Below are positions 25,611 to 37,399 of a DNA stretch of 64,000 nucleotides, one piece after another. The DNA is from Archilochus colubris (lineage: Eukaryota > Chordata > Aves > Apodiformes > Trochilidae), in assembly GCA_023079485.1 (NCBI GenBank), contig CM041090.1:10910519-10974518 (forward strand). Direction: 5' to 3'. Position 1 is the stretch's first letter. Each line of letters begins with the position of its first letter. The notes beneath the pieces were generated by a model, which saw only the letters and a list, made by a program, of their open reading frames with translations, was not told where the DNA came from and did not search any database. A program made the translations under genes and the position numbers.

Positions 25611-26509
25611 GAATCATATATAATGGCTGGGTTGGAAGGGACCTCAGAGATCATCAAGTCCAACCCTTGATCCACTCCCACTGCGGATCCCAGCCCATGG
25701 CACTGAGTGCCACATCCAGTCTCTTTTGAAATATCTCCAGACACGGAGAATCCACTACTTCCCTGGGCAGCCCATTCCAATGTCTGATCACCCTCTCCAG
25801 AAAGAAATTCTTTCTAATCTCCAACCTAAACCTCCCCTGGCACAACTTGAGACCCTGCCCTCTTGTCTTGCTGAGAGTTGCCTGGGAAAAGAGACCAACT
25901 CCCCCCTGGCTCCAACCTCCTTTCAGGGAGTTGTAGAGAGTGATGAGGTCTCTCCTGAGCCTCCTCTTCTCCAGCCTGAACACCCCCAGCTCCCTCAGCC
26001 TCTCCTCACAGGATCTGTGCTCGAGTCCCTTCACCAGCCTGGTTGCCCTCCTTTGGACCTGCTCCAGCACCTCAATCTCCTTCCTGAACTGGGGGGCCCA
26101 GAACTGGACACAGGACTCAAGCTGTGGCCTCACCAGGGCTGAGTACAGGGGCAGAATCCCTTCCCTGGACCTGCTGGCCACGCTGTTCCTGATCCAGGCC
26201 AGGATGCCATTGGCCTTCTTGGCCACCTGGGCACACTGCTGGCTCATGTTCAGCTTCCTGGCAATCCAGACTCCCAGGTCCCTTTCTGCCACTCTGTGCC
26301 CAGCCTGGAGCTCCCCAGGGGGTTGTTGTGTTGAACCTCATCCCATTGGAATCAGCCCAACTCTCCAGTCTGTCCAGGTCCCTCTGCAGAGCCCTCCTGC
26401 CTTCCAGCTGATCCACACTCCCCCCCAGCTTAGTGTCATCTGTGGATTTGCTGATGGTGGACTCAATCCCTTCATCTAAACCATCAATGAAGAAATTGAA
26501 CAGAATATG
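25611..26509 (-). repeat. CR1 LINE, longest intact ORF2 remnant
   Basis: A reverse-complement CR1 of about 900 bp. It keeps an uninterrupted 212-codon frame (25654-26292) covering the C-terminal part of ORF2, from MAERDLGVW to the terminal KGWT. Upstream of that the frame breaks, in the segment that encodes the region after the catalytic FADD box. The open frame suggests a fairly young insertion. It is 5'-truncated near 26509, so it cannot be active. Confidence 0.95.
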
Positions 26510-29500
26510 TACCTAAACAATGAAACTTGCAGAAATAACTACAAGACACAGTCTGGTCTCTGCCTGTAACACACAAGCAACACGAACTATCCAACTTGTT
26601 GAGGTACTTGCTCCAATACCAACCTAATGAAAAGCAAGCTTAAAAGTCTGCCAGCTCATTTTTAAACTAAATACCCAACAAAAATCAAAATTATAATTAA
26701 AACAAACGTCCTTCTTTGTTATCTGTAGTAATGACAAAAATAATTAATATTCTTGAGTAATTATATAAATTACTACTCTCAGGGTACAACTCCTATTACA
26801 AAAATTGAGAGAAGTGATTTCTGGTTTTGTATTTCCAACACATTAAATCCTGACATCGTTCCCACTTGAAAATTTTCACTTTCCTGAAAGTAATTTCTCT
26901 TGACTATAGAAAAATTACTTTGTCAAGTGTTAGTTTTATCTCATCCTGTTGGCAAAACTCTATGTTCAGATACCATGATGTCTGTACAAGTAGTAGTGGT
27001 GGTTTTCAGACAAAGGACACAAGTGAGTACGTTCTTGAAGGGCTGTTTGTAGTTGTAATGCTCCAAGGAATTAAGAATGCATTCACAATTCTGCTAAAGG
27101 CTCCTTCAACAAAACTGCCACGTCCAGTTGGTTTAGCAGCTATTTCCAGCAAAACATCACGATTTTAATACACACATATGTTAATTTACAGTTTGCATAT
27201 GAGAATTTTCAGTGGGATCAATTAAAGACTACCTTTCCCACTCCATACCTCCTCTGAAATATTGTTATCAGAATGCAGAATGCACCTACTGGTGCTTAAA
27301 GTTCAAAGAAGCTGGAAGCAGATGCTCCCAGCCAAAGACACTAAGCTGTGACATTGATCAGGGTTAATCTTATGCTTTCCTTCTTTTAGAGCAACACAGG
27401 GCAGATCTGTATGTTTTAGGTATTTTCAGACAGCGACTTATACCAAATAATGCTTATTGATAAAAAAAACCAACCAAACAAACAAAACAAGCCAAAAAAA
27501 AAAAAACAAAACCAAAACCAAAAAACTAACCCAAGACCAAACTGCCTTCACTCTTAATGGTGTTAGCAAGATAACACTGAGGTAAAATTTTCAGTAGATG
27601 CCTAAATTTTACTGTGATTGTTTCACAAATATAGGTGACAGAGACATGCAAAAAAATAAAATGTGTTTTTTCACTTGTACTTCAAGTCTTGTCAGTGTTA
27701 GCATGTTCAGATTCCTATTCCTGCCCAGGCCTTATGGATACCATACACCGTACAAAAACTTATTAGTAATCTTTGCAAGAGTAATGCAAGTTCTTAAGTT
27801 ATACCTGTAAATAAACACTACTTGCTTTCCAAACAGTATGGACTCCAGAAGATAACTTGTAATTCTGTCTTTAAGCCTTTTAGAAGTTGCTTTTCCCCAC
27901 TTCCCCTTCTATGTTCTGCTCTTCTGCAGACAAAAACTTGAGGCTGCTTTGCCCCCCCTTTTGACACTACAGGGTGATACCCAAGCCTGTTAAACGTTTG
28001 AAGTATTTGATTAGCTGAATGCAGAACATATAAGTGCTGCTGGTAATGTCTTCAACTATTCTTTACATTTTTGCAAAAAGGTTCCTGTCTAAGCACTTAA
28101 AGGGAGTCAGCACTATGATCAGTGTAGTTTATAAATTTGGCAACAAAAGTTTCAGAAGGAGGAATAACAGAAAGAATTATTTTTTTTTGTTATTAAATTA
28201 AATTCAAGTCAGGTCCATAAAACCAGCAGACAAGAAGTTTGCTTTTCAATGGAACTTAAATACAGCTAAGCTAAGTACTTCAACAGATGAGTCCTGGTAA
28301 GTCATAGGATGTATAGATGGTAACATGGAAGGATAACATGGAAGCAAGTGCTCAAGAAGTAACAGATGGATGTGTGGGAACATTAGAGAACTGTAGTGAG
28401 CAGGGGAGAGACAGGAAACTCAATGAGGGAACATAAGTGAGGAAGGGCAGAATTATATAGAACTCTGAAAGTACTGAAAGGTGCTCAAATCTGATGCAAA
28501 TATGGGTGGTGAACAGTAGGGGGAATAAATAAAAAAAAGTGACAAATCAGCAAACAGGAAGGATTATTTTAACAGCTACATGTTAGGAAGTGAAAAAAAG
28601 TCTCTATTCCTTCTGTCATAGTAGACACGCCTGGAACAGAGCTGAAGATGGTTAAAGTGCAGTGGTTAAGATGATGCATGAAATAAGGCTTCCCACAGGA
28701 ATAAAAAACAAAAAAACTCATCTTAAAATGCTAGGAAAGCAAGCATCAGATTTATAGCTGACCCAGATGACTACAGCCAACAGAATGAATATGCTAAAAA
28801 AACAAAATAATCTAAAAACTGCAAACCTGAATAATACAGAAATTGAAGACCACACTGTCAGTACCAGAAAAAGACAGAAAACTAAGAATCTGGGACAGAA
28901 AGAGGACAAGAAATGAACCTTTGGCCCCACTGAAATAAATAGCAATATGTACACCAGCCTTATTTGTATTTGGTTTTTACAGAAGGAGATAATTTTGGCC
29001 ATTTTTGAACTAATGACATGATATCTGATAAACGTGGTATGAATGACTGCCTAATACTGGAAAATCATCTGGAATTATCATGGAGAAGCAGAATAAAACA
29101 TGGTTTCTGAACATACTTGTATTAGTAAGATCTCAATAAATAACTGGGGGAGACTTGGGAGGTTATGAAGGGAATTAGATTTTTTTCTGCTTTCCATCAG
29201 CCAAGTACCAAACCTCAAACAATTTTTACTATTCACATTCTAATTTAAAGAAAGATTACTCAGTTTTAATTAACACATTTAGAGAGCAGGACCAATAAAA
29301 CAGCTTAGGAACACACCCACACCCAACAAGAGCCTGCATTTTTCGATTAATTAAAGAAATACACTACATAGTTAAGTCATGCATTACATATGTATTTAAA
29401 TTATGTCATTAATAATAGTAATTTTAAAATATTTATTAAATTCAGTGGTTGGTGAAGTGATGACAAGTGTTGCAAACACTGTCACTGTGTTCAGTATCTG

Positions 29501-29759
29501 TAAGAGTAAGCTATAGTTACTGCTCACAGTGACTGCTGGGAACGCTTCTCTAAAGGCTGTTTTCCACAAGCTGCCCATGTTCCTAGGTTCCTAGGCTGAG
29601 TATGTTCCAAGGTCCTCCTCTGACCTGCTGCCATTTCAAGATAGTGTTTCATTTTCTTTGGCAATAGAGGAAAATTTACAATTTAAAACATAAAGGGAGA
29701 CTTATGAGCTCAATTACCTGATCTCTTAGTGGATGTTACTCAGAAAATACATGAGTTTT
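26510..29759. other. Intronic sequence, no gene seen
   Basis: AT-rich. A CAAA/CCAAA-rich simple repeat occupies 27461-27530. No exon or transposon is recognised. Confidence 0.45.
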
Positions 29760-30735
29760 CATAGAATGGTTTGGGTTGAAGAGACCTTCAAGATCATCTA
29801 GTTCCCATCCCCCTGCGTGGGCAGGAACACCTTTCACTGGACCAGGCTGCTCAAGGGCCCATCCAACCTGGCCTTGAACACTTCAAATATGGGGCAGCCA
29901 CAGCTTCCCCGGGCAACCAGTTCCAGTGTCTCATCATCTTCAAATTAAAGAACATTTTCCTAGTGTCTAACCTCAGTCTCCCCTCTTCAAGTTTTAAACC
30001 ATTGCTCCTTGTTCTCTCACTACACACCCATGTAAAAAGCCCTCCCCCAGCTTTCTTGCAGGCTCCTTCCAGATAATGGAACGTTGCTATAAGGTCACCT
30101 CAGATGAACAACCCCAACTTCTTTAGCCTGTCTTCACAAGGCAGGGTGCTCCAGCCCTCTGGGCATTTTCTTGGCTCTCCTCTGGACATATTCCAGGAGC
30201 TCTGTGTCCTTGTTATGCTGAGGACTCCAGAACTGAACAGAGTATTTCAGGTGGGGTCTCACAAGAGCAGAGCAGAGGGGGAGAATCACCCCCCTTGACC
30301 AGCTGTCTCTGCTTCTTCTGATGCAGCCCAGGACCCGGTTGGCTTTCTGAGCTGCAAGTGCACACTGAGAGCTCATGTTGAGCTTCTGGTCTACCACCTT
30401 CTCCTCAAGGTCCAAGTCCTCATCCTAAGGGCTGTCTGTACCCCTTTCTCCTCACAACCTGCATTGCATGGGATTGCCTCAACCTAGGTGCAGAACCTTG
30501 CATTTGGCCTTGCTGCACAACTCCACTTCTCAAGCCTGTCAAGGTCCCCCTGGATGCCATCCCCTCCCTCCAGTGTGTTCACTTCACCACACACTTTGGT
30601 GCTTTCAGTAAACCTGCATTTAATTCCACTGTCCATGCTGCCAACAAAGATGTTAAACAGCATTAGTCCTTGAACTTGGCCTTGTTGAACTGCAACATGC
30701 AGTCTGCACACTTCTTGAGCCCGTCAAGGCCAAGC
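29760..30735 (-). repeat. Older, diverged CR1 LINE copy
   Basis: A reverse-complement CR1 of a different, more diverged subfamily: terminus CATAGAATGGTTTGGGTTG, then GACCTTCAAGATCATCTAG. ORF2-like residues such as [19 protein letters not shown] are still readable but fragmented by stops and frameshifts. Confidence 0.9.
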
Positions 30736-33700
30736 CTTCTGTAGAAGGCTTAATTCTGGACCAATTCAAGTGAACAAAAAATTTACTGATTTTAACTGAT
30801 CAGAATTGAGACTTGGGAAGGGCTGGAATATGCTACACATTGTACTAATTAATTAGCAATATCCACAGGAAAACTCTCTCATACATTACTAATACAACGT
30901 AAACATTCTAGTCTATTTAGCAGATCTGACTTTTCCTAAGTTTAAAAAATTAAACACAAGTTTTGTAAATGCTTACTGTTAGATATTGCTGAATCCAAAC
31001 ATGCCTAATTTAATGAAAATTATGTATTTCTGCTTCATATCAAATTAAATTCAAAGGTTCAAAAGATATTGTTCAATAATTAAAAAAAAAAAAATATCTT
31101 CTGTCATCTTACTCAACCTGCTTTAGAACACAGGATAACAATTGTTGACACTTTTTTTTTTTGGTCCAGAACTACTTCTCCTAAATTAAGATGACTGTTT
31201 TTAACAAAAAGAAAAGGTTACCCTTTTGTAAAATTAGTTTAAGTTTTCACAGTAGCAGTACAGGAAGACATCTTTACAACTCACAGAAGTGAATGGTGAA
31301 TAATACCAATGACACAAGGGCAGTAGTAAGAGTGTAAAGGTTCACTTTATAGTATATCTAAATCTCCCATCAGCAGGTAAACAGGTCAGGCTTTTAATCA
31401 AAAAACCTTTGAGTTTAATTTTTTTGTGCCATTTTTATTCTGACATTCATGCATGGTCTGGAGTAGGAAATCTGAATTAGTAAACTGATGCATAAGTTAC
31501 CCATTCAATGTATTGCACTTACTAACCTATTACTTTTCTGAATAGAACTTAAGATAATGGTGTTCCTGAGGCTCACCTGTTCACAGTCTTGTGTAAGACG
31601 TCTTGTTGTAAGTAATAAGTTAACAGCATGAGACTGGACTGGTACAGTCTAAGCATGCAGGATGTTCCTTCCCTCTACTCACAGAGCAGTAACTTGCAAC
31701 AGAGAAATAAATTGGCTGCCTTAAGGCAGAGCCCTACCTGTAAGAGCTGCCACTCACTCTTCATTTTTCTCTTCCAACTCAAAATTACAAATGCAGCTTC
31801 TCACTGGCAAATAACTAAAATCTGTAACTAAATTTAAACTGTCTTTTAAAGAGTTTCTCTCAAAGCAAAGGAAAACCATCATTAAAGAGAAATGGAGAAA
31901 CCAAAAATGAAGAACCACTAGAGAAAACAAAAATACAATTGTTTTTTCTGAAGAAGCCCAAAACTTTTTAAAAAAGACTAAGTAAATACATCAGAGTGAA
32001 GATTACTAGGAGAAGATTTAACTGTAGTGAAGGACTTTTTCCAGACTTGCATGAGAAATTAGTGAACACTAAGACCTTGCCCTAACCAGGCATTTATATT
32101 TCTAGGCTCATTTACACAGATGCTCCTCCACCTACACACATCCACGTGGTCTCCAGACACCATGGCATTATACCAAACCCATGGTATTATACCCAAACTT
32201 GCCCTTCCTTATGCACGAGCAACCACACTAGGTTATAGCATTATTTTATCCCTATTGCTTATGAGACAATTCAGAACTTCAAAGCTATACACAAACATTA
32301 AGAAATTGACCTGGAGAGTCTTTTATAAGCTATTCTACAGAAGTAAATTAAATAAAGATTTTACATTCTACAACTCTACACATTAGCACATATTTTCTGC
32401 TTTCATTTCATGCACTGGGCAATAAAATCTTCATTTATCTGACTTGCAGCATAATTACTTCTGAATGAATTGTTAAAAGTGAATAAGGAAACAGCAGAAC
32501 AAAGCAAACTGTGTCCATACCACAATACACTGCTTTTCCCCTTCTTCACATGGCTGTGGATACATTCTCTCCTCTCCATGTGAGGGGCTGTCAAGGTATT
32601 CAAGTTTCAGCTGAATGCATCTACAGACAAACACTGCCATGTAACTCCCCAGTTTTGATGTAGCATTGCATACACACAATGAAAATGCCAAAAGGTTCAT
32701 TTTTAAAGGAAATGACCCATTTTCAAAGCTCAGCAGTTTTTTGTTCCAGGTAAAATATGAATATTTATATCTAAAAGTGATGATGCCAGAAGCAAACATT
32801 CTAAAGAAGATTACTGATGTGAGCATTTAGCTTTGGCATTCTGAAGGACAATCCTCTAATAATTTTCCTAGCCCTCAGAAGAATAAATTAGTAGATTAGG
32901 TGGCTGTGTGTGTGGAAAACGTTTTAAAAATAGTAACTTTTAGGACCTTAAAATGATTGCTTAATGATTTCTATCCAGCAATTTAATAACTGAATTTCCA
33001 GCAAATCAAGGGAACTGGGTAAGCTTGGGTTTGTGGCCAACAGCTTTCAGCCTGTTTCTATCTTTGCCATACATTAACAAAGCTTTCTCATTGGACACTA
33101 TGGTTCAGGCCAGCATAAACTTACCACAATGATACCTCCTGAAATCCAGTTCAAACCTGAAATCAGTTGCACAAAGACAGATTGATTCTGACAACTCTTA
33201 GTACAGCATACTTGAAAATAAGCTGAGAAACATTATATTCTACCCAAATCTGCACAAAAAAAATGCCTTACATCAAGACATTCTATCTAGAATATGCCTT
33301 CTTTAAATTCAACAGAAAGTAAAACTGCTGGCCTTTAATCAGCTTTCTTTGAACTCATCATGCTGCTGCAAGAACTTCAACTAAGCATAATACCCCCGGT
33401 TTAATACTAAGCCACATTTGTTTGCAAAATATGTACTGTTAAAATATTGTATCTTCCAATTTTTAAAATTACAATTAGCTTAGAATTAACTGCTTTTACA
33501 GGGAGAGAAGCAGAGGTCCTACAGAAGCTCTGTTTTTTTCCTTCCTTAAATACTGTTACTTAAGCAATGCCTCTCCAGAGCACTTGCACAAACATTATGA
33601 CCTAATGGAAAAGCTTTTATTGCCTTGTGCACATTCTCCTTTGGAAGACAAGAACATATCTGAAAGATTTTCCATATACAGGAATGATTTAAATTCTTTT

Positions 33701-33934
33701 TTTAAAACTTAGAAAACATTCTGGGATAATGTTCCTACATAGCTATAATCTACATGGACAACAGGGTGCTTCCATATCCATACCCAGATGTGTTCTATCA
33801 CATCACTGATATTTAGCAGTATTGTAGCTCTTTACATAATCTAGGTAATTTGTAAACAGAAATTAATGTATCTTCATTAGGTAGTTACTTGATTAAATAC
33901 TCCGAGTGATCTGAGCCAATCTCCTGCTTAACTA
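30736..33934. other. Intronic sequence, no gene seen
   Basis: AT-rich, with A runs at 31080-31094 and T runs near 31152-31162. No gene is recognised. Confidence 0.45.
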
Positions 33935-34266
33935 ATTTGATTCCTTTCTATGACATGACCTAGGTGACCAAGGGAAGCCAGTTGATATAATCTTTCTAGA
34001 TTTCAGAAAGGCTTTTGCTTCTAACACAGTATCCTTCTAAATAAAATGTCCAACATCCAGCTGGACAAGCACATAACACAATGGGTGACTGACTGGCTGA
34101 TGCATTGAGCTTGAAGGGTCACAGTACATGGGGTCACATCAGGCTGGAACTGGTCACTAGCTGGGTTTCACAAGGATCCATTTCAGGGCCAGTTCTCTTC
34201 AATATATTCATAAATTACTTAGACGTAGTACTTGAAGGCTTACCAATTAAGTTTGCTGATGACACC
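33935..34266 (+). repeat. CR1 LINE, 5' part (split by LTR)
   Basis: A plus-strand CR1 reverse transcriptase region with readable residues GPVLFNIFINYLD and then KFADDT, the RT catalytic box. It is interrupted at 34266 directly after the FADD box by the solo LTR and resumes at 35052. The left boundary is approximate. Confidence 0.88.
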
Positions 34267-35051
34267 TGTCCTGGTTTGGGCCAGGATAAAGGTGATTTTC
34301 TGTCTTGTACTTTTGCTTTCAGCTCAGTCTCTTGTAAGTAGCTGCACTTGCTGAAATTAACAGCAAGTTTCTCAGTCAGTGTCTGCTCCTAGGACTGATA
34401 ACACTCGATGTTTATAGTTACTGCTAGAGACTGGTGTGCAGAGCCAAGGGCACTGCTCAGCTCTGAGGAACATTTTACCCTCCAGAAGGAATAAAGAGGT
34501 CCCACCTGCAGCCCTCCTTTGGGGAGGAACGGACAAGATAGATGCCAGAATTGACCAAACAGAGGATTCCATCCCATACACCTCATACTCAGGATAAATT
34601 TCAGGGATCACGAGGGCCAAGCCAGATTTCCTGATTTCCTGCTTTCCTTCCTTCACCCGGCATCCTGGAAGGATCCCGTCTGTTCGTCTGCCTGTGCTCC
34701 TGATCCATCCCAGCCCATATCTGTGTGTTCCTGCCTCCAGCTCCCAACTGCTGCTGACTCCAGGATTCCAGCCTGGACTTTCCCAGGGCTGCCCTGCAGT
34801 CTCGGTGGTGACGTGAGAGTTATTGGGGGGAGAGGGGGAGGAATGTGGTATCCATTTTCCTGTATATTTGTATATATTTAGTAATTTTTCCTATTTATCA
34901 TTACTGTTTCACTAAAGTTGTGTAGTTTAGTTTCCAACCCTTAAGTCTCTCTCCCTTATTCTCTCTCCTTTCTTTATCTAGGAGGAGAGAGAGATTAATA
35001 GAGAGCGTCTGTTACTTGGTTTAATTGCTGGGCCAGTGTTAAACCCTGACA
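34267..35051 (+). mobile_element. Complete solo ERV LTR (785 bp) nested in a CR1
   Basis: Begins TGTCCTGGTTTGGGCC and ends GTTAAACCCTGACA. It is flanked by a 5-bp direct repeat ACACC (34262-34266 and 35052-35056), the size expected for ERVL-type integration. An AATAAA lies at 34490-34495. The flanking CR1 is continuous once the LTR and one repeat are set aside, proving the order of insertion. Its first 315 bp recur, inverted, at 42407-42719. The 94-codon frame on the minus strand inside it is fortuitous. Confidence 0.93.
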
Positions 35052-35056
35052 ACACC

Positions 35057-35975
35057 AAAATAAGGGGAGCAGATGACACTCCTGAGGGCAGAGATGCCCT
35101 GCAGTAGGATCTAGACCTGTAAGAGTGCTAGGCAATTGCCAGTCGTATGAAATTTAACAAGGAGATGTGCAGGATCTTGCACCTGGGATATGGTAACCCT
35201 GGATATTCATACACCCTGGGGAGCAGGAGGCTTGGAGAGCAGCCTTGCAGAAAGGGATCTGGGGGTTCTGGTTCACAACAGGTTGAACATGAGCCAACAG
35301 TGTGACCTGACAGCCAGGAGGGCTGACTGTGTGTGTCAAGCAGGGCATTGCCACATGGTGAAGGGAGGTGATGGTCCCACTTTACTCTGCACTGATGAGG
35401 CCCCTTCTTGAGTACTGTGTGCAGTTCTGGGCACCACAGTGAAAAAAGGACATGGAGCTACTGGAGAGTGTCCATAGGAGGGCTACGAGGTTGGTGAAGG
35501 GTTTAGGGGAAAAGCTGTATGAGGAGCAGCTAAAGGCACTTGGTCTGTTCAGCGTGGAGGAGGAGATGGAGAAGGAGGAGGAGAAGGAGGAGGAGAAGGA
35601 AGAGGAGAAGGAAGAGGAGAAGGAGGAGGAGGAGGAGAGACCTCATCACAGATCACTCTTTTTTTGCTAGGGAAGGAGGAGGAGCAGGCACCAACCTCTT
35701 CTCTCTGCTGACCATTGACAGGACCTGAGGGATGGTAGGCAGATGTGCTGGGAGAAGCTAAGGTTAGGTGTAAGGAAAATGTTTTTCACTCAGAGGGTGG
35801 TTGTGCAGTGGAAAAGGCTCCCCAGGGAGCAGTTATGGCACCAAGCCTGCCTGAGGTGAAGAAGCATTTGGATAACACTCTCAGGTACATGGTGTGATGC
35901 TTGGGGTGCCCCTACACAGGGACAGGAATTGAACTTGATGGGTCCCTTCCAGCTTGCCAGAATCCATGATCTTTA
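35057..35975 (+). repeat. CR1 LINE, 3' part (split by LTR)
   Basis: Continuation of the CR1 interrupted at 34266. It includes GLESSLAERDLGVLVHNRLN-like residues and a degenerate 3' end (GGGTCCCTTCCAGCTTGCCAG, then ATCCATGATCT). A GGA/GAA-rich expansion sits within it at 35560-35640. Confidence 0.9.
35560..35640 (+). repeat. GAGGAGGAGAAG microsatellite within CR1
   Basis: An imperfect (GGA/GAA)n tract located exactly where other copies read CTGGAGAAGAGGAGGCTCAG before GACCTCATCAC. The Glu/Lys-rich and Arg-rich reading frames over it are composition artefacts. Confidence 0.9.
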
Positions 35976-36985
35976 ATTGATCAGGGATCTGGCACAGAGA
36001 AGGAAAAGACTCTAAGTACTTCCTGTGAGTGACAGGAGAGCAGGGATTAGAACTCACAGCAGTTCCAAACTTCCAGATGATGATTTTTTATTTTTTTTCT
36101 ACACACTGAAAAGAACACACTGCAGAAGTGTTCTGCAAAGACAGAATATAGTGACACAGTAAGAGAGAATACACACAGGAAACATCTTTTTTCCCCTCTC
36201 TTTTTATAAACTTCACAATGAAGATGACCAAAACTGTAGTCCCTCTGTCCCCGTTGCTTTCATGAGTATACTGTCAGTTCCTTCCTCCCCCAAAACAACT
36301 GAAAACCAGCCTGTGAGCAGCTGGGATGCCTTAGGGTAAACAGCAGAGATCAGTGTATCATAAGTGTAATTAAATTTTAAACCAGATTTGGGAACTCCAG
36401 TTAAACAGAAAACCCATTTTCAAATAGGAGTATTTTTACTCTGAAAGTTGTCCATGTTACAGAACACCCACATGCCCATTCTACACATAGGGTGCTAATA
36501 AGCTCTCTTTTATAGCTTCTGAGGGAATACTTCTGGGCTCTTTTTACTCAAATTATTCTGACTCCTTCTCAATCACCCATGCAAAGAGTCTGGAAGCACT
36601 TGCAGATGGGATAAAGCAGCACTTAATTTACAGGGAAACACAGAAGATCTTGTGTTATTTAGTATGCTACAAACTGGCATGTGTCAGCTCAGTTAAACAA
36701 AATTCAGATTTTAATCTATATCTCCAGTGAGCAACCTAGTCAAGAATTAAACTATGTCATGTGAGATGTATATGGAAGGATAGTAATAGAACTCAGAATA
36801 AACTTTTAAGGTCAAAGATCAACTCACATCTAGGTCACAAGCCCTGGTAGAGCAGGGCAGCCAAATGCACACAAAGGAAGCAATACAATCAGCAGACAGA
36901 GCTGCCCAACATGAATGATCAGGTAGTCCCACTATAAACACAGCAGAGACCAAAGGGAAACATTTTTCTCAAAATAAGCACAGAC
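35976..36985. other. Intronic sequence, no gene seen
   Basis: AT-rich. No gene or repeat is recognised. Confidence 0.45.
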
Positions 36986-37399
36986 CCTATGAGGAGAGGC
37001 TGAGGGAGCTGGGGGTGTTCAGCCTGGAGAAGAGGAGGCTCAGAGGAGACCTCATCACTCTCTACAACTCCCTGAAAGGAGGTTGGAGCCAGGGGGGGGT
37101 TGGGCTCTTTTCCCAGGCAACTCTCAACAAGACAAGAGGGCAGGGTCTCAAGTTGTGCCAGGGGAGGTTTAGGTTGGAGATTAGAAAGAATTTCTTTACG
37201 GAGAGGGTGATCAGACATTGGAATGGGCTGCCCAGGGAAGTAGTGGATTCTCCGTGTCTGGAGATATTTCAAAAGAGACTGGATGTGGCACTCATGGGCT
37301 GGGATGTGCCATGGGCTGGGAACCACAGGGGGAGTGGATCAAGGGTTGGACTTGATGATCTCTGAGGTCCCTCCCAACCCAGCCAATTCTATGATTCTA
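36986..37399 (+). repeat. CR1 LINE 3' fragment
   Basis: A plus-strand CR1 from CTATGAGGAGAGGCTGAG to the terminus CCAATTCTATGATTCT. It has a short local rearrangement near the ORF2 end (ATGGGCTGGGATGTGCCATGG, about 37293-37317), which changes the final codons. Confidence 0.95.

Noticed and set aside
25726..26479. Leu/Pro/Ser-rich frames of 138 and 179 codons opposite the CR1
   Set aside because: Antisense shadows of CR1 ORF2; the same shadow recurs opposite other CR1 copies.
34372..34656. 94-codon minus-strand frame also found at 42376-42615
   Set aside because: The shared protein-like sequence arises only because both places are copies of the same LTR; it is antisense to the LTR and has no retroviral similarity I recognise.
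35452..35728. Glu/Lys-rich and Arg-rich small proteins
   Set aside because: Encoded by the GGA/GAA microsatellite inside a degenerate CR1.
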